A DNA stretch of 8,065 nt from DYHD01 sp964411065 (lineage in GTDB: Bacteria; Nitrospirota; Thermodesulfovibrionia; Thermodesulfovibrionales; Dissulfurispiraceae), in the NCBI GenBank assembly GCA_964411065.1, contig CAYPJO010000077.1, positions 1 to 8,065 of the forward strand. Direction: 5' to 3'. Positions 1 to 7,160 of this stretch are shown here, one piece after another (the first letter of the stretch is position 1; each line of letters begins with the position of its first letter). Below the pieces are notes generated by a model. It searched no databases. It was given only the letters and a program-made list of their open reading frames with translations, and was not told the origin of the DNA. Made by a program: the position numbers and the translations under genes.

Positions 1-171
1 GTGCAGTATAAGGTGAGACTTAATTTTTTCCATCACGAAATTAGGGATTCTTCCAAAGAGATATTTAGAGTTTTGAGAGTAAAAACTAGCCCACATAACA
101 GTCAAGGAAGACTTCAAGATATAAAGAAGCGCCAGAGTACCAAACAGTCTGAATTAGTTGTTCTAAAAAAA

Positions 172-238
172 TTTGCCTTTTTGAAAAGCGAAATCCAATA
201 TTTTCAATGAGTTATGAATTTTAATTGATAAACTCAGG
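172..238. repeat. Two-hairpin repeat, copy 1
   Basis: This is the first of two diverged direct copies whose cores are offset by 109 bases. It contains a perfect 7-bp stem TTGAAAA/TTTTCAA (181-187 with 201-207, 13-base loop). This abuts directly a perfect 6-bp stem TGAGTT/AACTCA (208-213 with 231-236, 17-base loop). The core 197-238 matches 306-347 at 37 of 42 positions, and all five differences fall in the loop of the second stem. Function is unknown. The stems are A/T-rich and no T-run follows, so this is not a standard terminator. Confidence 0.6.
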
Positions 239-283
239 AAAAGTTTTAACCAATTAATCAGCTAAACGATGTGCTGTAAGGAA

Positions 284-347
284 ATTACCTTTTTTGAAAA
301 AATTAAATATTTTCAATGAGTTGTAAATTTTTAATAATAAACTCAGG
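284..347. repeat. Two-hairpin repeat, copy 2
   Basis: This copy has the same architecture as the one at 172-238. The first stem TTGAAAA/TTTTCAA is at 294-300 with 310-316 (9-base loop). The second stem TGAGTT/AACTCA is at 317-322 with 340-345 (17-base loop, the same length as in copy 1). The leading CC-plus-T-run and the trailing AACTCAGG are also shared. The first loop is four bases shorter than in copy 1, so this is not a recent duplication. Its near end lies about 36 bases past the gatC stop codon. Confidence 0.6.
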
Positions 348-382
348 CGAAAATTAATAATATTTGATTCTTAAGACAGGGG

Positions 383-670
383 TTACTCGATTATTTTTGG
401 AACAATATAGAATTTTTCATTAAAATGAGGGGCGTTGCTCAACATCAGATCTCTTTCTTGTGGAGTGATTACTATATCCTCTCTAAAAACATTATAGAGC
501 GGTATAACGTGGGAAGTGGGCTCTATACCTTCGGTGTTTATTTCGTTTAATTTTTCAATATACTTCACAATATCGTTCATTTGTTTGCCTAACTTTTCTA
601 TTTCCTCTTCTTGATCAGGCAATTTAATTCTTGCGAGCATCATTATGTGTTTAACGTCTTGAGGTTGCAT
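383..670 (-). CDS. gatC: Aspartyl/glutamyl-tRNA amidotransferase subunit C (GatC)
   Basis: GatC is the small belt subunit that holds GatA (amidase) and GatB (kinase) together in the cytosolic GatCAB complex. That complex converts Glu-tRNA(Gln) and/or Asp-tRNA(Asn) to Gln-tRNA(Gln) or Asn-tRNA(Asn). The 95-residue product has family length. Family features seen are the N-terminal helix with DVKHIMMLARIKL (5-17), a second helix ending YIEKLNEINTEGIEPTSH (37-54), FREDI (62-66) and the C-terminal VPKII (90-94). The ATG lies 5 bases after the TAG of the helicase gene and no Shine-Dalgarno is visible, so translational coupling is inferred. The oddity is the context: gatA normally follows, but none is present in the remaining 382 bases. 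The protein itself looks intact. Confidence 0.95.
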   Translation of the reverse strand: MQPQDVKHIMMLARIKLPDQEEEIEKLGKQMNDIVKYIEKLNEINTEGIEPTSHVIPLYNVFREDIVITPQERDLMLSNAPHFNEKFYIVPKIIE

Positions 671-675
671 GATAG

Positions 676-2793
676 CTAATTCATTGTTTGAAGATTTGCA
701 AATTTTAAAGCAAGCCTTTTTATACCAAACCCTGGGAAATTTATCATGACTTTTTTATTTTCTCCTTCTCCATAGCAGTCCCTAATAATTCCTATACCCC
801 AGACTGGATGTTTTACTTTTGTCCCTATTTTATAATTCAATGTATAAGCTGGAGATGAAGGTTGCGAATGAACTGTTTCGTCTTCTTTATTATCTATTGT
901 GGTTTGAATCCTTTCAACCCAATCACAGCATTCTCTTGGAATATCTGCAAGAAATCGTGAAGGTTCGAAATCCTGATACTTAGCAAATAATTTTCTTCTC
1001 TTAGCACCTGTGAGACAGAGATAGTCTCTTGCTCGAGTCATACCGACATAAAGAAGTCTCCTCTCTTCTTGCAAGTCCTCTCTATCATCAATTGCCTTAA
1101 AATAGGGAAGAATACCATCTTCCAGCCCTACAATAAAGACTACTGGGAATTCAAGTCCTTTTGCATTATGCAATGTCACAAGAGAAACTGAATTACCTTT
1201 TGGAGAATCATCAGCAGATGAGATTAGTGAGACCTTATCTAGGAATTCTGTCAAAGAAGTGTTTTCAGCAAAGGAAATAAGTTCAAGGAGGTTTTGTAAC
1301 TTTTTATCATCGAGTTTACTAACATAATCTGTCTTTTCAACGATTTCTTTTAATAAGTCAGCTGTACTCTTGTACGATTGAGAAGATATGGATTCTATAC
1401 TTGCTATTAAGTCGCTCAGTTTATTTTTGAGGGATGAGGTTAATTCATTCGATCGTATCAAGGCTTTAATAGTGGCGTATAAACTTAACCCTAAATTCTT
1501 TGCTTCAAGCTCCAATTTAGAAATAGTAGCAACACCAATTCCTCGATAAAAACTGTTAATTATCCTGATCAATGAAACATTATCATCTGGATTCATTATT
1601 ACTTTAAGAAAGGAGATTAAATCTTTGACTTCTTTTCTTTGATAAAAACTAACACCACTAATTATATGATAGGGAATCGACTCAGCACGGAGAGCATCTT
1701 CCAGAGCTTTTGATTGGATATTAATCCTGTATAAAATTGCAAAGTCTTTGTATTCATAATTTGACTTTAAATATAAATCTTTAATGCTTCTTGCTACATA
1801 TTTTGCTTCTTCTTGTTCATTACTCAGTCGACAATAGAAAACCCGCTCTCCAGCGCATTTTTGCGTCCAAAGCTTTTTGTCACTCCTAAAAAGATTTTTT
1901 GAAATTAAATGGTTCGAGACATTAAGTATGTTTTGGGTGGATCTATAATTTTGCTCTAATTTTATTATCTTCACATTGGAGAAGTCCTTTTTGAAATTTA
2001 AAATGTTTTGTATACTTGCCCCCCTAAATCGGTATATGCTTTGATCATCATCTCCGACAACACAGATGTTTTTATGGGAGGAAGCAAGAAATTTTATTAA
2101 GAGGTATTGAGATTGACTGGTGTCTTGGAATTCGTCAACAAGAATATAAGAGAAGGTATCATGGTATTTCTTAAGAATTGAAGGATAGTTTTCAAATAGC
2201 TGAATGGTCAATAATATTAAGTCATCAAAGTCGAGTGCGTTATATCTCTTAAGTTCATCTTGATATTTAAAATAGACTCTCCCAAGTTTTTCATCAAAGC
2301 TATAACCATTGTTAGAGGATAGAAAATCTTCTGGTGATATTAAAGCTGATTTTAATAAGCTTATTTTGTTGCAAACACCTTTATATAGAGCTTCATGGAT
2401 ATTAAAGTCTTTTAGAATTTGTTTTATTAAGGAGGCCTTTTCTTCTTCGTCGTATATTGAGAAGTCATTCTTATATCCCAAAGCATCTATCTCCATTCTC
2501 AGTATTCTACTACATAATGAATGAAATGTGCCTATCCACGTCTGCTTAAGCCCCTGAACAAAAAAGGCATTAATTCTCTCTTTCATTTCATCTGCAGCCT
2601 TATTAGTAAAAGTGACGGTGAAGATTGATGATGAGGGAATCTTTTTCTTTTTTACAAGATATGCAAATTTGTGGGTAATGACTCTTGTCTTACCGCTCCC
2701 TGCCCCAGCAAGAACTAAAATTGGGCCATCATTATAAAGAACGGCCTCTTTTTGTTGGGGATTGAGGTTTTCGGTTAGGACATCTTTTGCCAT
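676..2793 (-). CDS. pcrA: UvrD/PcrA-type ATP-dependent 3'-5' DNA helicase
   Basis: This is a superfamily 1A helicase that unwinds DNA in nucleotide-excision and mismatch repair and strips or backtracks blocked complexes such as stalled RNA polymerase. The 705 residues are slightly short for the family (about 720-740) but complete. Visible motifs are the Q-motif LNPQQKEAV (10-18), Walker A AGAGSGKT (29-36), motif Ia TFTNKAADEM (61-70), motif II VDEFQDTSQSQ (219-229), motif III GDDDQSIYRFRGA (247-259), motif IV LEQNYRST (279-286), motif V VTLHNAKGLEF (539-549) and motif VI LLYVGMTRARD (580-590). The C-terminus (about 656-703, KVKHPVWGIGII onward) is the Tudor-like domain that in PcrA binds RNA polymerase; this favours PcrA over Rep. 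A strong site AAGGAGG stands 6 bases before the ATG. It probably shares a transcript with gatC. Confidence 0.95.
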   Translation of the reverse strand: MAKDVLTENLNPQQKEAVLYNDGPILVLAGAGSGKTRVITHKFAYLVKKKKIPSSSIFTVTFTNKAADEMKERINAFFVQGLKQTWIGTFHSLCSRILRMEIDALGYKNDFSIYDEEEKASLIKQILKDFNIHEALYKGVCNKISLLKSALISPEDFLSSNNGYSFDEKLGRVYFKYQDELKRYNALDFDDLILLTIQLFENYPSILKKYHDTFSYILVDEFQDTSQSQYLLIKFLASSHKNICVVGDDDQSIYRFRGASIQNILNFKKDFSNVKIIKLEQNYRSTQNILNVSNHLISKNLFRSDKKLWTQKCAGERVFYCRLSNEQEEAKYVARSIKDLYLKSNYEYKDFAILYRINIQSKALEDALRAESIPYHIISGVSFYQRKEVKDLISFLKVIMNPDDNVSLIRIINSFYRGIGVATISKLELEAKNLGLSLYATIKALIRSNELTSSLKNKLSDLIASIESISSQSYKSTADLLKEIVEKTDYVSKLDDKKLQNLLELISFAENTSLTEFLDKVSLISSADDSPKGNSVSLVTLHNAKGLEFPVVFIVGLEDGILPYFKAIDDREDLQEERRLLYVGMTRARDYLCLTGAKRRKLFAKYQDFEPSRFLADIPRECCDWVERIQTTIDNKEDETVHSQPSSPAYTLNYKIGTKVKHPVWGIGIIRDCYGEGENKKVMINFPGFGIKRLALKFANLQTMN

Positions 2794-3069
2794 TTAAAAC
2801 CTCCTTATTATAACATAAAAGATCATATAGGGGAAATTAATGAACTGAAAAGTCAAGACTTCTATTTACACTCATTTAGTGGGTTAATCCTTTCTTTTAA
2901 GGAGTTAATTTTTTGTTAGATCAAAGGAGGATACACTTTTTAACATCCCAAATTTTTACAGAAAACTATATATTACCGACTAAAAGAAAATTTAATAATT
3001 TAATATATCTTAATATTGTCTGTTACAATGGATATTAGAATGTATCCAAAATGTCCATCATAGATAAAA
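2794..3069. other. glmS-pcrA intergenic region with small hairpins and a candidate pcrA promoter
   Basis: No convincing gene lies in these 276 bases. On the minus strand the pcrA ribosome site AAGGAGG is at 2800-2806. A possible -10 TATGAT (2822-2827) has only a poor -35 (TTTCAG, 2845-2850) at 17 bases, so the promoter is tentative. A 9-bp stem with one bulge (2884-2892 with 2899-2908) is followed on the plus strand by six T, which resembles a plus-strand terminator although no plus-strand gene leads into it. Just past glmS, two abutting small hairpins occur: TGGATA/TATCCA (3029-3034 with 3043-3048) and ATTGT/ACAAT (3015-3019 with 3025-3029). Neither has a clear T-run, so glmS termination is unproven. 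Confidence 0.45.
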
Positions 3070-4893
3070 TTATTCGACAGTTACACTTTTAGCAAGATTC
3101 CTTGGCTGATCTACATCGCATCCTCTTAAAACCGCTATATGATATGCAAAAAGTTGCAATGGGATAGTGAGTAAGATTGTGTTGAGATAATCATTTATAG
3201 GGTTTAAATATATATAAAAGTCAGAGAGTTCCTGAATAATTCTGGAATCTATAGAGGATAAAGTTATTACAGTTCCACCTCTACTTTTAACTTCTTCTAT
3301 ATTAGATATTATTTTTTCAAAGTGCTTAGAAGAATTTACGATAAAAACGACTGGGAGATCCTCATCAATAAGAGCAATCGGACCGTGTTTCATTTCGCCA
3401 CCAGGATAACCCTCAGCATGTATATAGGATATTTCTTTTAATTTTAATGCTCCCTCTAAAGCTAAAGGATAATCTAATCCTCTTCCCAAATATAAAAAGT
3501 TAATAACTTTAAAAAATCTCTTTGCTATTTTTTTGATATATTGATCTTTTTGTAAAGCTTTTTCAACCTCTGAAGGGAGGCGAAGTATATCATTTATAAG
3601 TTTGCTTGAGAGTTCCTCTGAGATATTCCCAGTAACCTTGCTTAAGGCAATTGCTAATAAATAAATTGCTACTATTTGGGATGTAAAGGCTTTAGTAGAG
3701 GCTACTCCAATTTCAGGACCTGAATGGGTGTAGAAAACAAAGTCAGCTTCTCTTGAGGCAGTACTACCTATTACATTACAAATGACAAGACATTTTGCTC
3801 CGCGTCCTTTTGCTTCTCTAAGTGCGGCTAGTGTATCGGCGGTCTCGCCAGACTGAGTTATAGCAATCAAAAGATCATTTTGATCGATGATGGGGTTTCT
3901 ATATCGAAACTCTGAAGCAATATCGACTTCTACCGGAATTCTGCTCAATTCTTCAATAATATATTTCCCGATTAAAGCTGAATGATAAGATGTGCCACAG
4001 GCAACAATGAAAATCTTGTGTATTCTTTTCAAAAAATCTTCGTTTAAACCAAACTCCTCTAATACAACTGAACCTTTTTCTGGGACAATCCTCCCTCTAA
4101 TAGTATCTGCTATTGAGCGTGGCTGTTCGTATATTTCTTTCAACATAAAGTGGCGGTATCCTCCTTTTTCAGCCATAGAAGGACTCCAGGAGATTATAGA
4201 CACTTCTTTATTTAAATGATTGCCATGAAAATCGGTAAAAATAACGCCATCATTATATATAATAGCCATTTCATTATCATTTAAAAATATTACTTCCTTT
4301 GAATAATTCAAAAAAGCAGGGACATCAGAAGCCACAAAATATTCTTCGTTACCAAGACCAACTACTAAAGGACTTTCTTTTCTGACAGCTACTATTTTAT
4401 TTGGTTCTTTCTCGTCTATGACTACAAAAGCGTAGGATCCACGAATTCTGCTAACTGTTTCACGAACGGCTTCTTCTAAGGAGGAGGTTTTCGAAAACTT
4501 ATTTATCAAATGGCATAGAATCTCGCTATCGGTCTCTGATTGAAAGATAAAACCTTCTTTTAGCAATGAACTTTTAAGATCTCTAAAGTTTTCTAAGATG
4601 CCATTGTGGACAATTACTATGCCATTGGAACGATGAGGGTGAGCATTCTTTTCAGAAGGTTTGCCATGGGTTGCCCATCTTGTATGACCTATTGCTAAAT
4701 TGCTCCTTATATTTTTATCAACAATCTTTTCAAGTTCAGAGATCTTACCTTTGCATCTTTTAATCTCTAATTTTTTATCCAGAAGATAAGCTATTCCTGC
4801 TGAATCATATCCTCTGTACTCAAGACGCTTTAAACCGTCTAAGACCACAGGGATAGCGTTTTTATTGCCAATATAACCGATTATTCCACACAT
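3070..4893 (-). CDS. glmS: Glutamine-fructose-6-phosphate aminotransferase (isomerizing)
   Basis: GlmS makes glucosamine-6-phosphate from fructose-6-phosphate and glutamine, the committed step toward UDP-GlcNAc. At 607 residues it has family length. The N-terminal class II glutaminase begins Met-Cys-Gly, so Cys2 (the nucleophile after Met removal) fixes the start. HTRWATHG (70-77), HNGILENF (96-103) and ETDSEI (120-125) line the glutamine site. Two SIS sugar-isomerase domains follow, with VACGTSYHS (297-305), TQSGETADT (346-354) and EGALKLKEISYIHAEG (480-495), His503 in MKHGP, and the C-tail DQPRNLAKSVTVE with catalytic Lys602. It lies 92 bases after glmU and probably has its own promoter. 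No Shine-Dalgarno is visible at normal distance; the nearest GAGG is 19 bases from the ATG. The 92-base leader is too short for a glmS ribozyme. Confidence 0.97.
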   Translation of the reverse strand: MCGIIGYIGNKNAIPVVLDGLKRLEYRGYDSAGIAYLLDKKLEIKRCKGKISELEKIVDKNIRSNLAIGHTRWATHGKPSEKNAHPHRSNGIVIVHNGILENFRDLKSSLLKEGFIFQSETDSEILCHLINKFSKTSSLEEAVRETVSRIRGSYAFVVIDEKEPNKIVAVRKESPLVVGLGNEEYFVASDVPAFLNYSKEVIFLNDNEMAIIYNDGVIFTDFHGNHLNKEVSIISWSPSMAEKGGYRHFMLKEIYEQPRSIADTIRGRIVPEKGSVVLEEFGLNEDFLKRIHKIFIVACGTSYHSALIGKYIIEELSRIPVEVDIASEFRYRNPIIDQNDLLIAITQSGETADTLAALREAKGRGAKCLVICNVIGSTASREADFVFYTHSGPEIGVASTKAFTSQIVAIYLLAIALSKVTGNISEELSSKLINDILRLPSEVEKALQKDQYIKKIAKRFFKVINFLYLGRGLDYPLALEGALKLKEISYIHAEGYPGGEMKHGPIALIDEDLPVVFIVNSSKHFEKIISNIEEVKSRGGTVITLSSIDSRIIQELSDFYIYLNPINDYLNTILLTIPLQLFAYHIAVLRGCDVDQPRNLAKSVTVE

Positions 4894-4942
4894 TTTTTGT
4901 ATAAAAATTTGGCCTCAATATCAATTCAGATCCTATCAAGAG

Positions 4943-4971
4943 ATAACATATGAATAGAATTGTTCTTTCAA
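4943..4971 (-). promoter_or_regulatory. Candidate sigma70-type promoter for glmS
   Basis: On the minus strand, TTGAAA (4966-4971, five of six -35 consensus bases) is separated by exactly 17 bases from TGTTAT (4943-4948, four of six -10 consensus bases). It lies in the short glmU-glmS gap and would give a leader of roughly 40 bases before the glmS ATG. The call rests only on consensus matching in A/T-rich DNA. Confidence 0.35.
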
Positions 4972-4985
4972 AGAGAAATTGAGAT

Positions 4986-6365
4986 TTAATCATTTTTTCT
5001 CTTCTTACGATTAGTCCACCCTTCAATGTTTCTCTGCTTTGTTCGGCTCACTGCTAAGGCTCCTGCAGGTACATCCTTAGTGATAGTAGATCCAGCAGCT
5101 ATATAGGCACCCTTACCAACTTTAAGAGGGGCAACTAATTGAGTATCGCTACCAATAAAAGAATCGTCTTCGATTATAGTTTTGTTTTTACTTTCTCCAT
5201 CATAATTGCATGTTATCGTACCAGCCCCGATATTAACATTATTGCCTATTTCGGAATCACCGAGATAGCTAAGATGAGAGGCTTTTACACCTCTTCCTAA
5301 GGTAGATTTTTTAATTTCTACAAAGTTACCTATTTTTGACATAGCTCCAATTATTGAATCTGGTCTGATATGTGTAAACGGCCCGATTGTGGCACCGTCC
5401 ATAATCTGAGAGGATTCTATAACAGAACAATCTTTTATAATAACATTATTTCCAATAATGCTATCGACAATCCTTGTGTTAGGATATATTTTACACTCTT
5501 TCCCTATTATTGTTTTGCCCTCAAGGAAAACATTTGGATATATGATTGAGTCTTTCCCGATCTGTACATCGGGGTGAATAAAAGTAGAGCTTAAATCGAG
5601 AATTGTTACCCCATTGTTTAACCATTCTTTTGCAATCTTCTCTTTTAGATAATGGAAAGCGGTATGCAAGTCTTCACGAGTATTAATCCCTACGAGTTCT
5701 TCTTCATTAGCAATAAGGTGGGCACCTACCTTATATCCTTTGCTTATCCCAATTTCGATTATGTCAGTAAGATAATATTCATTTTTTCCTGAATTAATTT
5801 TGATATCATCGAGTAACCTTAATGAAGAAAATTTAATAGCATAAATCCCGCTATTTACCTCTTTAATCTTTTTCTGTTCTTTGTCGGCATTTGTATCTTC
5901 AACAATCTTAATAACTTTTCCATTCTTTCTTATTATTCTTCCGTAGCCATGAGGATTTTTCGCCCTAAAAGTAATGAAAGATATATCTTCAGAATAGCTT
6001 TGATGCAAATCTAAGAGGTTTTGTAGTGTCTTTGGGGAAATAAAAGGGGTGTCAGCATTTACTACAAGTATGGTATTTTCAGAATCTTTTAATAGTGTAA
6101 CTCCTGACTTGAGGGCATCTGCAGTTCCTTTCTGCTCCTCTTGAATTGCAAAAATAACATTTGAAAAATTGTTTTCTATAAAATCCTTTATTGTATTTGC
6201 TTGGGGGCTGACTACAATTATGATCTTTTCTGGGTATAATTGAGATAAAGATTCAAGGACGAAATGTATAATAGGCTTATCGTAGATTTTATGGAGGACC
6301 TTTGGGAAGGAGGATTTCATTCTTGTACCGAGTCCTGCTGCAAGTACAATAGCAGAGAGTCTCAT
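4986..6365 (-). CDS. glmU: Bifunctional GlcNAc-1-phosphate uridyltransferase / GlcN-1-phosphate acetyltransferase
   Basis: GlmU acetylates glucosamine-1-phosphate with acetyl-CoA and then couples it to UTP, giving UDP-GlcNAc for peptidoglycan and LPS. The 459 residues match E. coli length closely. The N-terminal pyrophosphorylase half shows LAAGLGTRMKSSFPKVLH (8-25), QKGTADAL (78-85), the metal ligand Asp105, GYGRI (140-144), EVNSGIY (169-175), YYLTDII (197-203) and Asn228. From about 250 a left-handed beta-helix of hexapeptide repeats carries IRP with Arg334, KASHLSYLGD with catalytic His364, and NIGAGTITCNYDG (378-390). The usual G-D before the metal site is N-A-D here, and GT-G-H is GT-A-D. 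The ATG overlaps the DUF502 stop as ATGA, and GGGGA lies upstream, so the two genes are almost certainly co-translated. Confidence 0.97.
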   Translation of the reverse strand: MRLSAIVLAAGLGTRMKSSFPKVLHKIYDKPIIHFVLESLSQLYPEKIIIVVSPQANTIKDFIENNFSNVIFAIQEEQKGTADALKSGVTLLKDSENTILVVNADTPFISPKTLQNLLDLHQSYSEDISFITFRAKNPHGYGRIIRKNGKVIKIVEDTNADKEQKKIKEVNSGIYAIKFSSLRLLDDIKINSGKNEYYLTDIIEIGISKGYKVGAHLIANEEELVGINTREDLHTAFHYLKEKIAKEWLNNGVTILDLSSTFIHPDVQIGKDSIIYPNVFLEGKTIIGKECKIYPNTRIVDSIIGNNVIIKDCSVIESSQIMDGATIGPFTHIRPDSIIGAMSKIGNFVEIKKSTLGRGVKASHLSYLGDSEIGNNVNIGAGTITCNYDGESKNKTIIEDDSFIGSDTQLVAPLKVGKGAYIAAGSTITKDVPAGALAVSRTKQRNIEGWTNRKKRKND

Positions 6366-6982
6366 TTACTTTCCCCTTTGATAGCCATGATTTCTTGTGG
6401 TGCAGCTATCCCGCCTGACAAAATGATTTTTATACCTTCATCGATTGATAAGTTTGTATACATAATACTTTTTTCATCGAGCATCACAATCTCACCTAAA
6501 TAAAGATTGTTTGTTGGAATATATACTGTCTTCATAGATATTTTCTCATCATTATTTGAGATAGTACATTCTTTGGTGAGAAAACCGAAAGCATAAACTC
6601 CTTGCCGCGGATATTCTGCGATCACAAACTTTTTAAAGGAGCTCTTATTTTCAGGAGAAAAAGCATTCACAAGTTGTTTGAGAGCAAAATAGATGCTCTT
6701 TAGAACAGGGATCTTAAAGAATATCCTTTCAATAACGCCAAGAATTGATTTTCCAAAAACATTCGTCGATAGAACCCCCATTAGAAAAACCACTACTATA
6801 GCACTGATAAAACCAAGTCCAACAGTGTGAAAGCCAAGAAGATAGTCGAAAAGGGGGCCCAATATACCATCAATAAAATTGAATAAAATCATGAAGACAG
6901 AGATGGAAGCAACAACTGGGATAGTTGCAAATAAACCCGCTAAAAATTTACTTTTTAAGACGTTCGATATTTTTCTAAACAT
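6362..6982 (-). CDS. DUF502 family membrane protein
   Basis: This is a 206-residue integral membrane protein of the DUF502 family, whose biochemical role is not established. Two hydrophobic segments are visible, about 13-40 and 54-74, with a short loop between them. They are followed by the family motif IPVLKSIYFALKQ (91-103), EYPRQGVYAFGFLT (123-136), VYIPTNNLYLGE (153-164) and LSIDEGIKIILSGG (178-191). The segment that in most relatives reads roughly PTTPNPTSG is PTNNLYLGE here, so that signature is divergent. The C-terminal two thirds is expected to be a soluble domain at the membrane. The stop overlaps the glmU start (ATGA), suggesting coordinated synthesis with the UDP-GlcNAc enzyme; a link to envelope synthesis is inference only. 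The ribosome site is weak (GGA about 6 bases before ATG). Confidence 0.85.
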   Translation of the reverse strand: MFRKISNVLKSKFLAGLFATIPVVASISVFMILFNFIDGILGPLFDYLLGFHTVGLGFISAIVVVFLMGVLSTNVFGKSILGVIERIFFKIPVLKSIYFALKQLVNAFSPENKSSFKKFVIAEYPRQGVYAFGFLTKECTISNNDEKISMKTVYIPTNNLYLGEIVMLDEKSIMYTNLSIDEGIKIILSGGIAAPQEIMAIKGESK

Positions 6983-7130
6983 TAAAGTCCGAATACTTTT
7001 TTATAGATAGACGGAACTTATTAAGATCGATTAAAAAACTTTTTAAAATACATATCTTGCTATGCATCTTTGGAGGTTTATTTCTAAACTTTCTAAAACT
7101 TCTACATATGCTTTCCCTGTTTCACAGGAG

Positions 7131-7160
7131 TAAAAACTTTTAATTTTTTTAATTAAAGTT
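7131..7160 (-). terminator. A/T-only stem-loop with T-run at the end of yebC
   Basis: On the minus strand AACTTTAATT (7151-7160) can pair with AATTAAAAGTT (7135-7145): ten pairs with one bulged base and a five-A loop. A short T-run (7132-7136) follows, partly within the arm. The stem includes the yebC TAA stop. Because the stem is almost all A-T pairs, intrinsic termination would be weak. The rest of the 166-base gap down to the DUF502 gene shows only a small hairpin CCTGT/ACAGG (7116-7128) without a T-run and no promoter that I would defend. Confidence 0.3.

Larger units (their letters stand above)
1..382. other. Gene-poor region downstream of gatC, open at the window edge
   Basis: No gene can be assigned with confidence in these 382 bases. 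The stretch is very A/T-rich and contains a two-copy structured repeat, listed separately. Two weak open frames touch the left edge. One on the plus strand runs from the edge to a TGA at 208-210, which lies inside repeat copy 1; its hydrophilic product resembles no family I know. One on the minus strand begins at an ATG at 94-96 and runs off the edge for 32 codons, without a visible ribosome site. gatA, the usual downstream neighbour of gatC, is not visible in any frame. No G/C-rich terminator with a T-run follows gatC. Confidence 0.6.

Noticed and set aside
1..96. Minus-strand open frame from an ATG at 94-96 running off the left edge
   Set aside because: Only 32 codons visible, no ribosome site, no recognisable domain. 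It does not resemble the N-terminus of GatA. It could be a real gene start but cannot be supported here.
1..210. Plus-strand open frame of 69 codons reaching the window edge
   Set aside because: No recognised family, no visible start context because it begins at the edge, and its stop lies inside the structured repeat. Not enough to call a gene; described under the 1-382 region.
172..347. CRISPR array or integron attC sites
   Set aside because: Only two diverged copies, a core of about 42 bases with A/T-rich loops, and no cas or integrase gene. The arms do not match the GTTRRRY/RYYYAAC pattern of attC.
2309..2524. Plus-strand frame inside the helicase gene
   Set aside because: Antisense shadow of a strongly conserved coding region.
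2915..2940. Fragment of a 16S rRNA 3' end (CCTCCTTT on the minus strand)
   Set aside because: Only eight bases match; neighbouring sequence does not follow the 16S 3' end.
4894..4985. glmS ribozyme upstream of glmS
   Set aside because: The gap is only 92 bases, shorter than the known ribozyme, and lacks its G/C-rich core; it also carries a candidate promoter.
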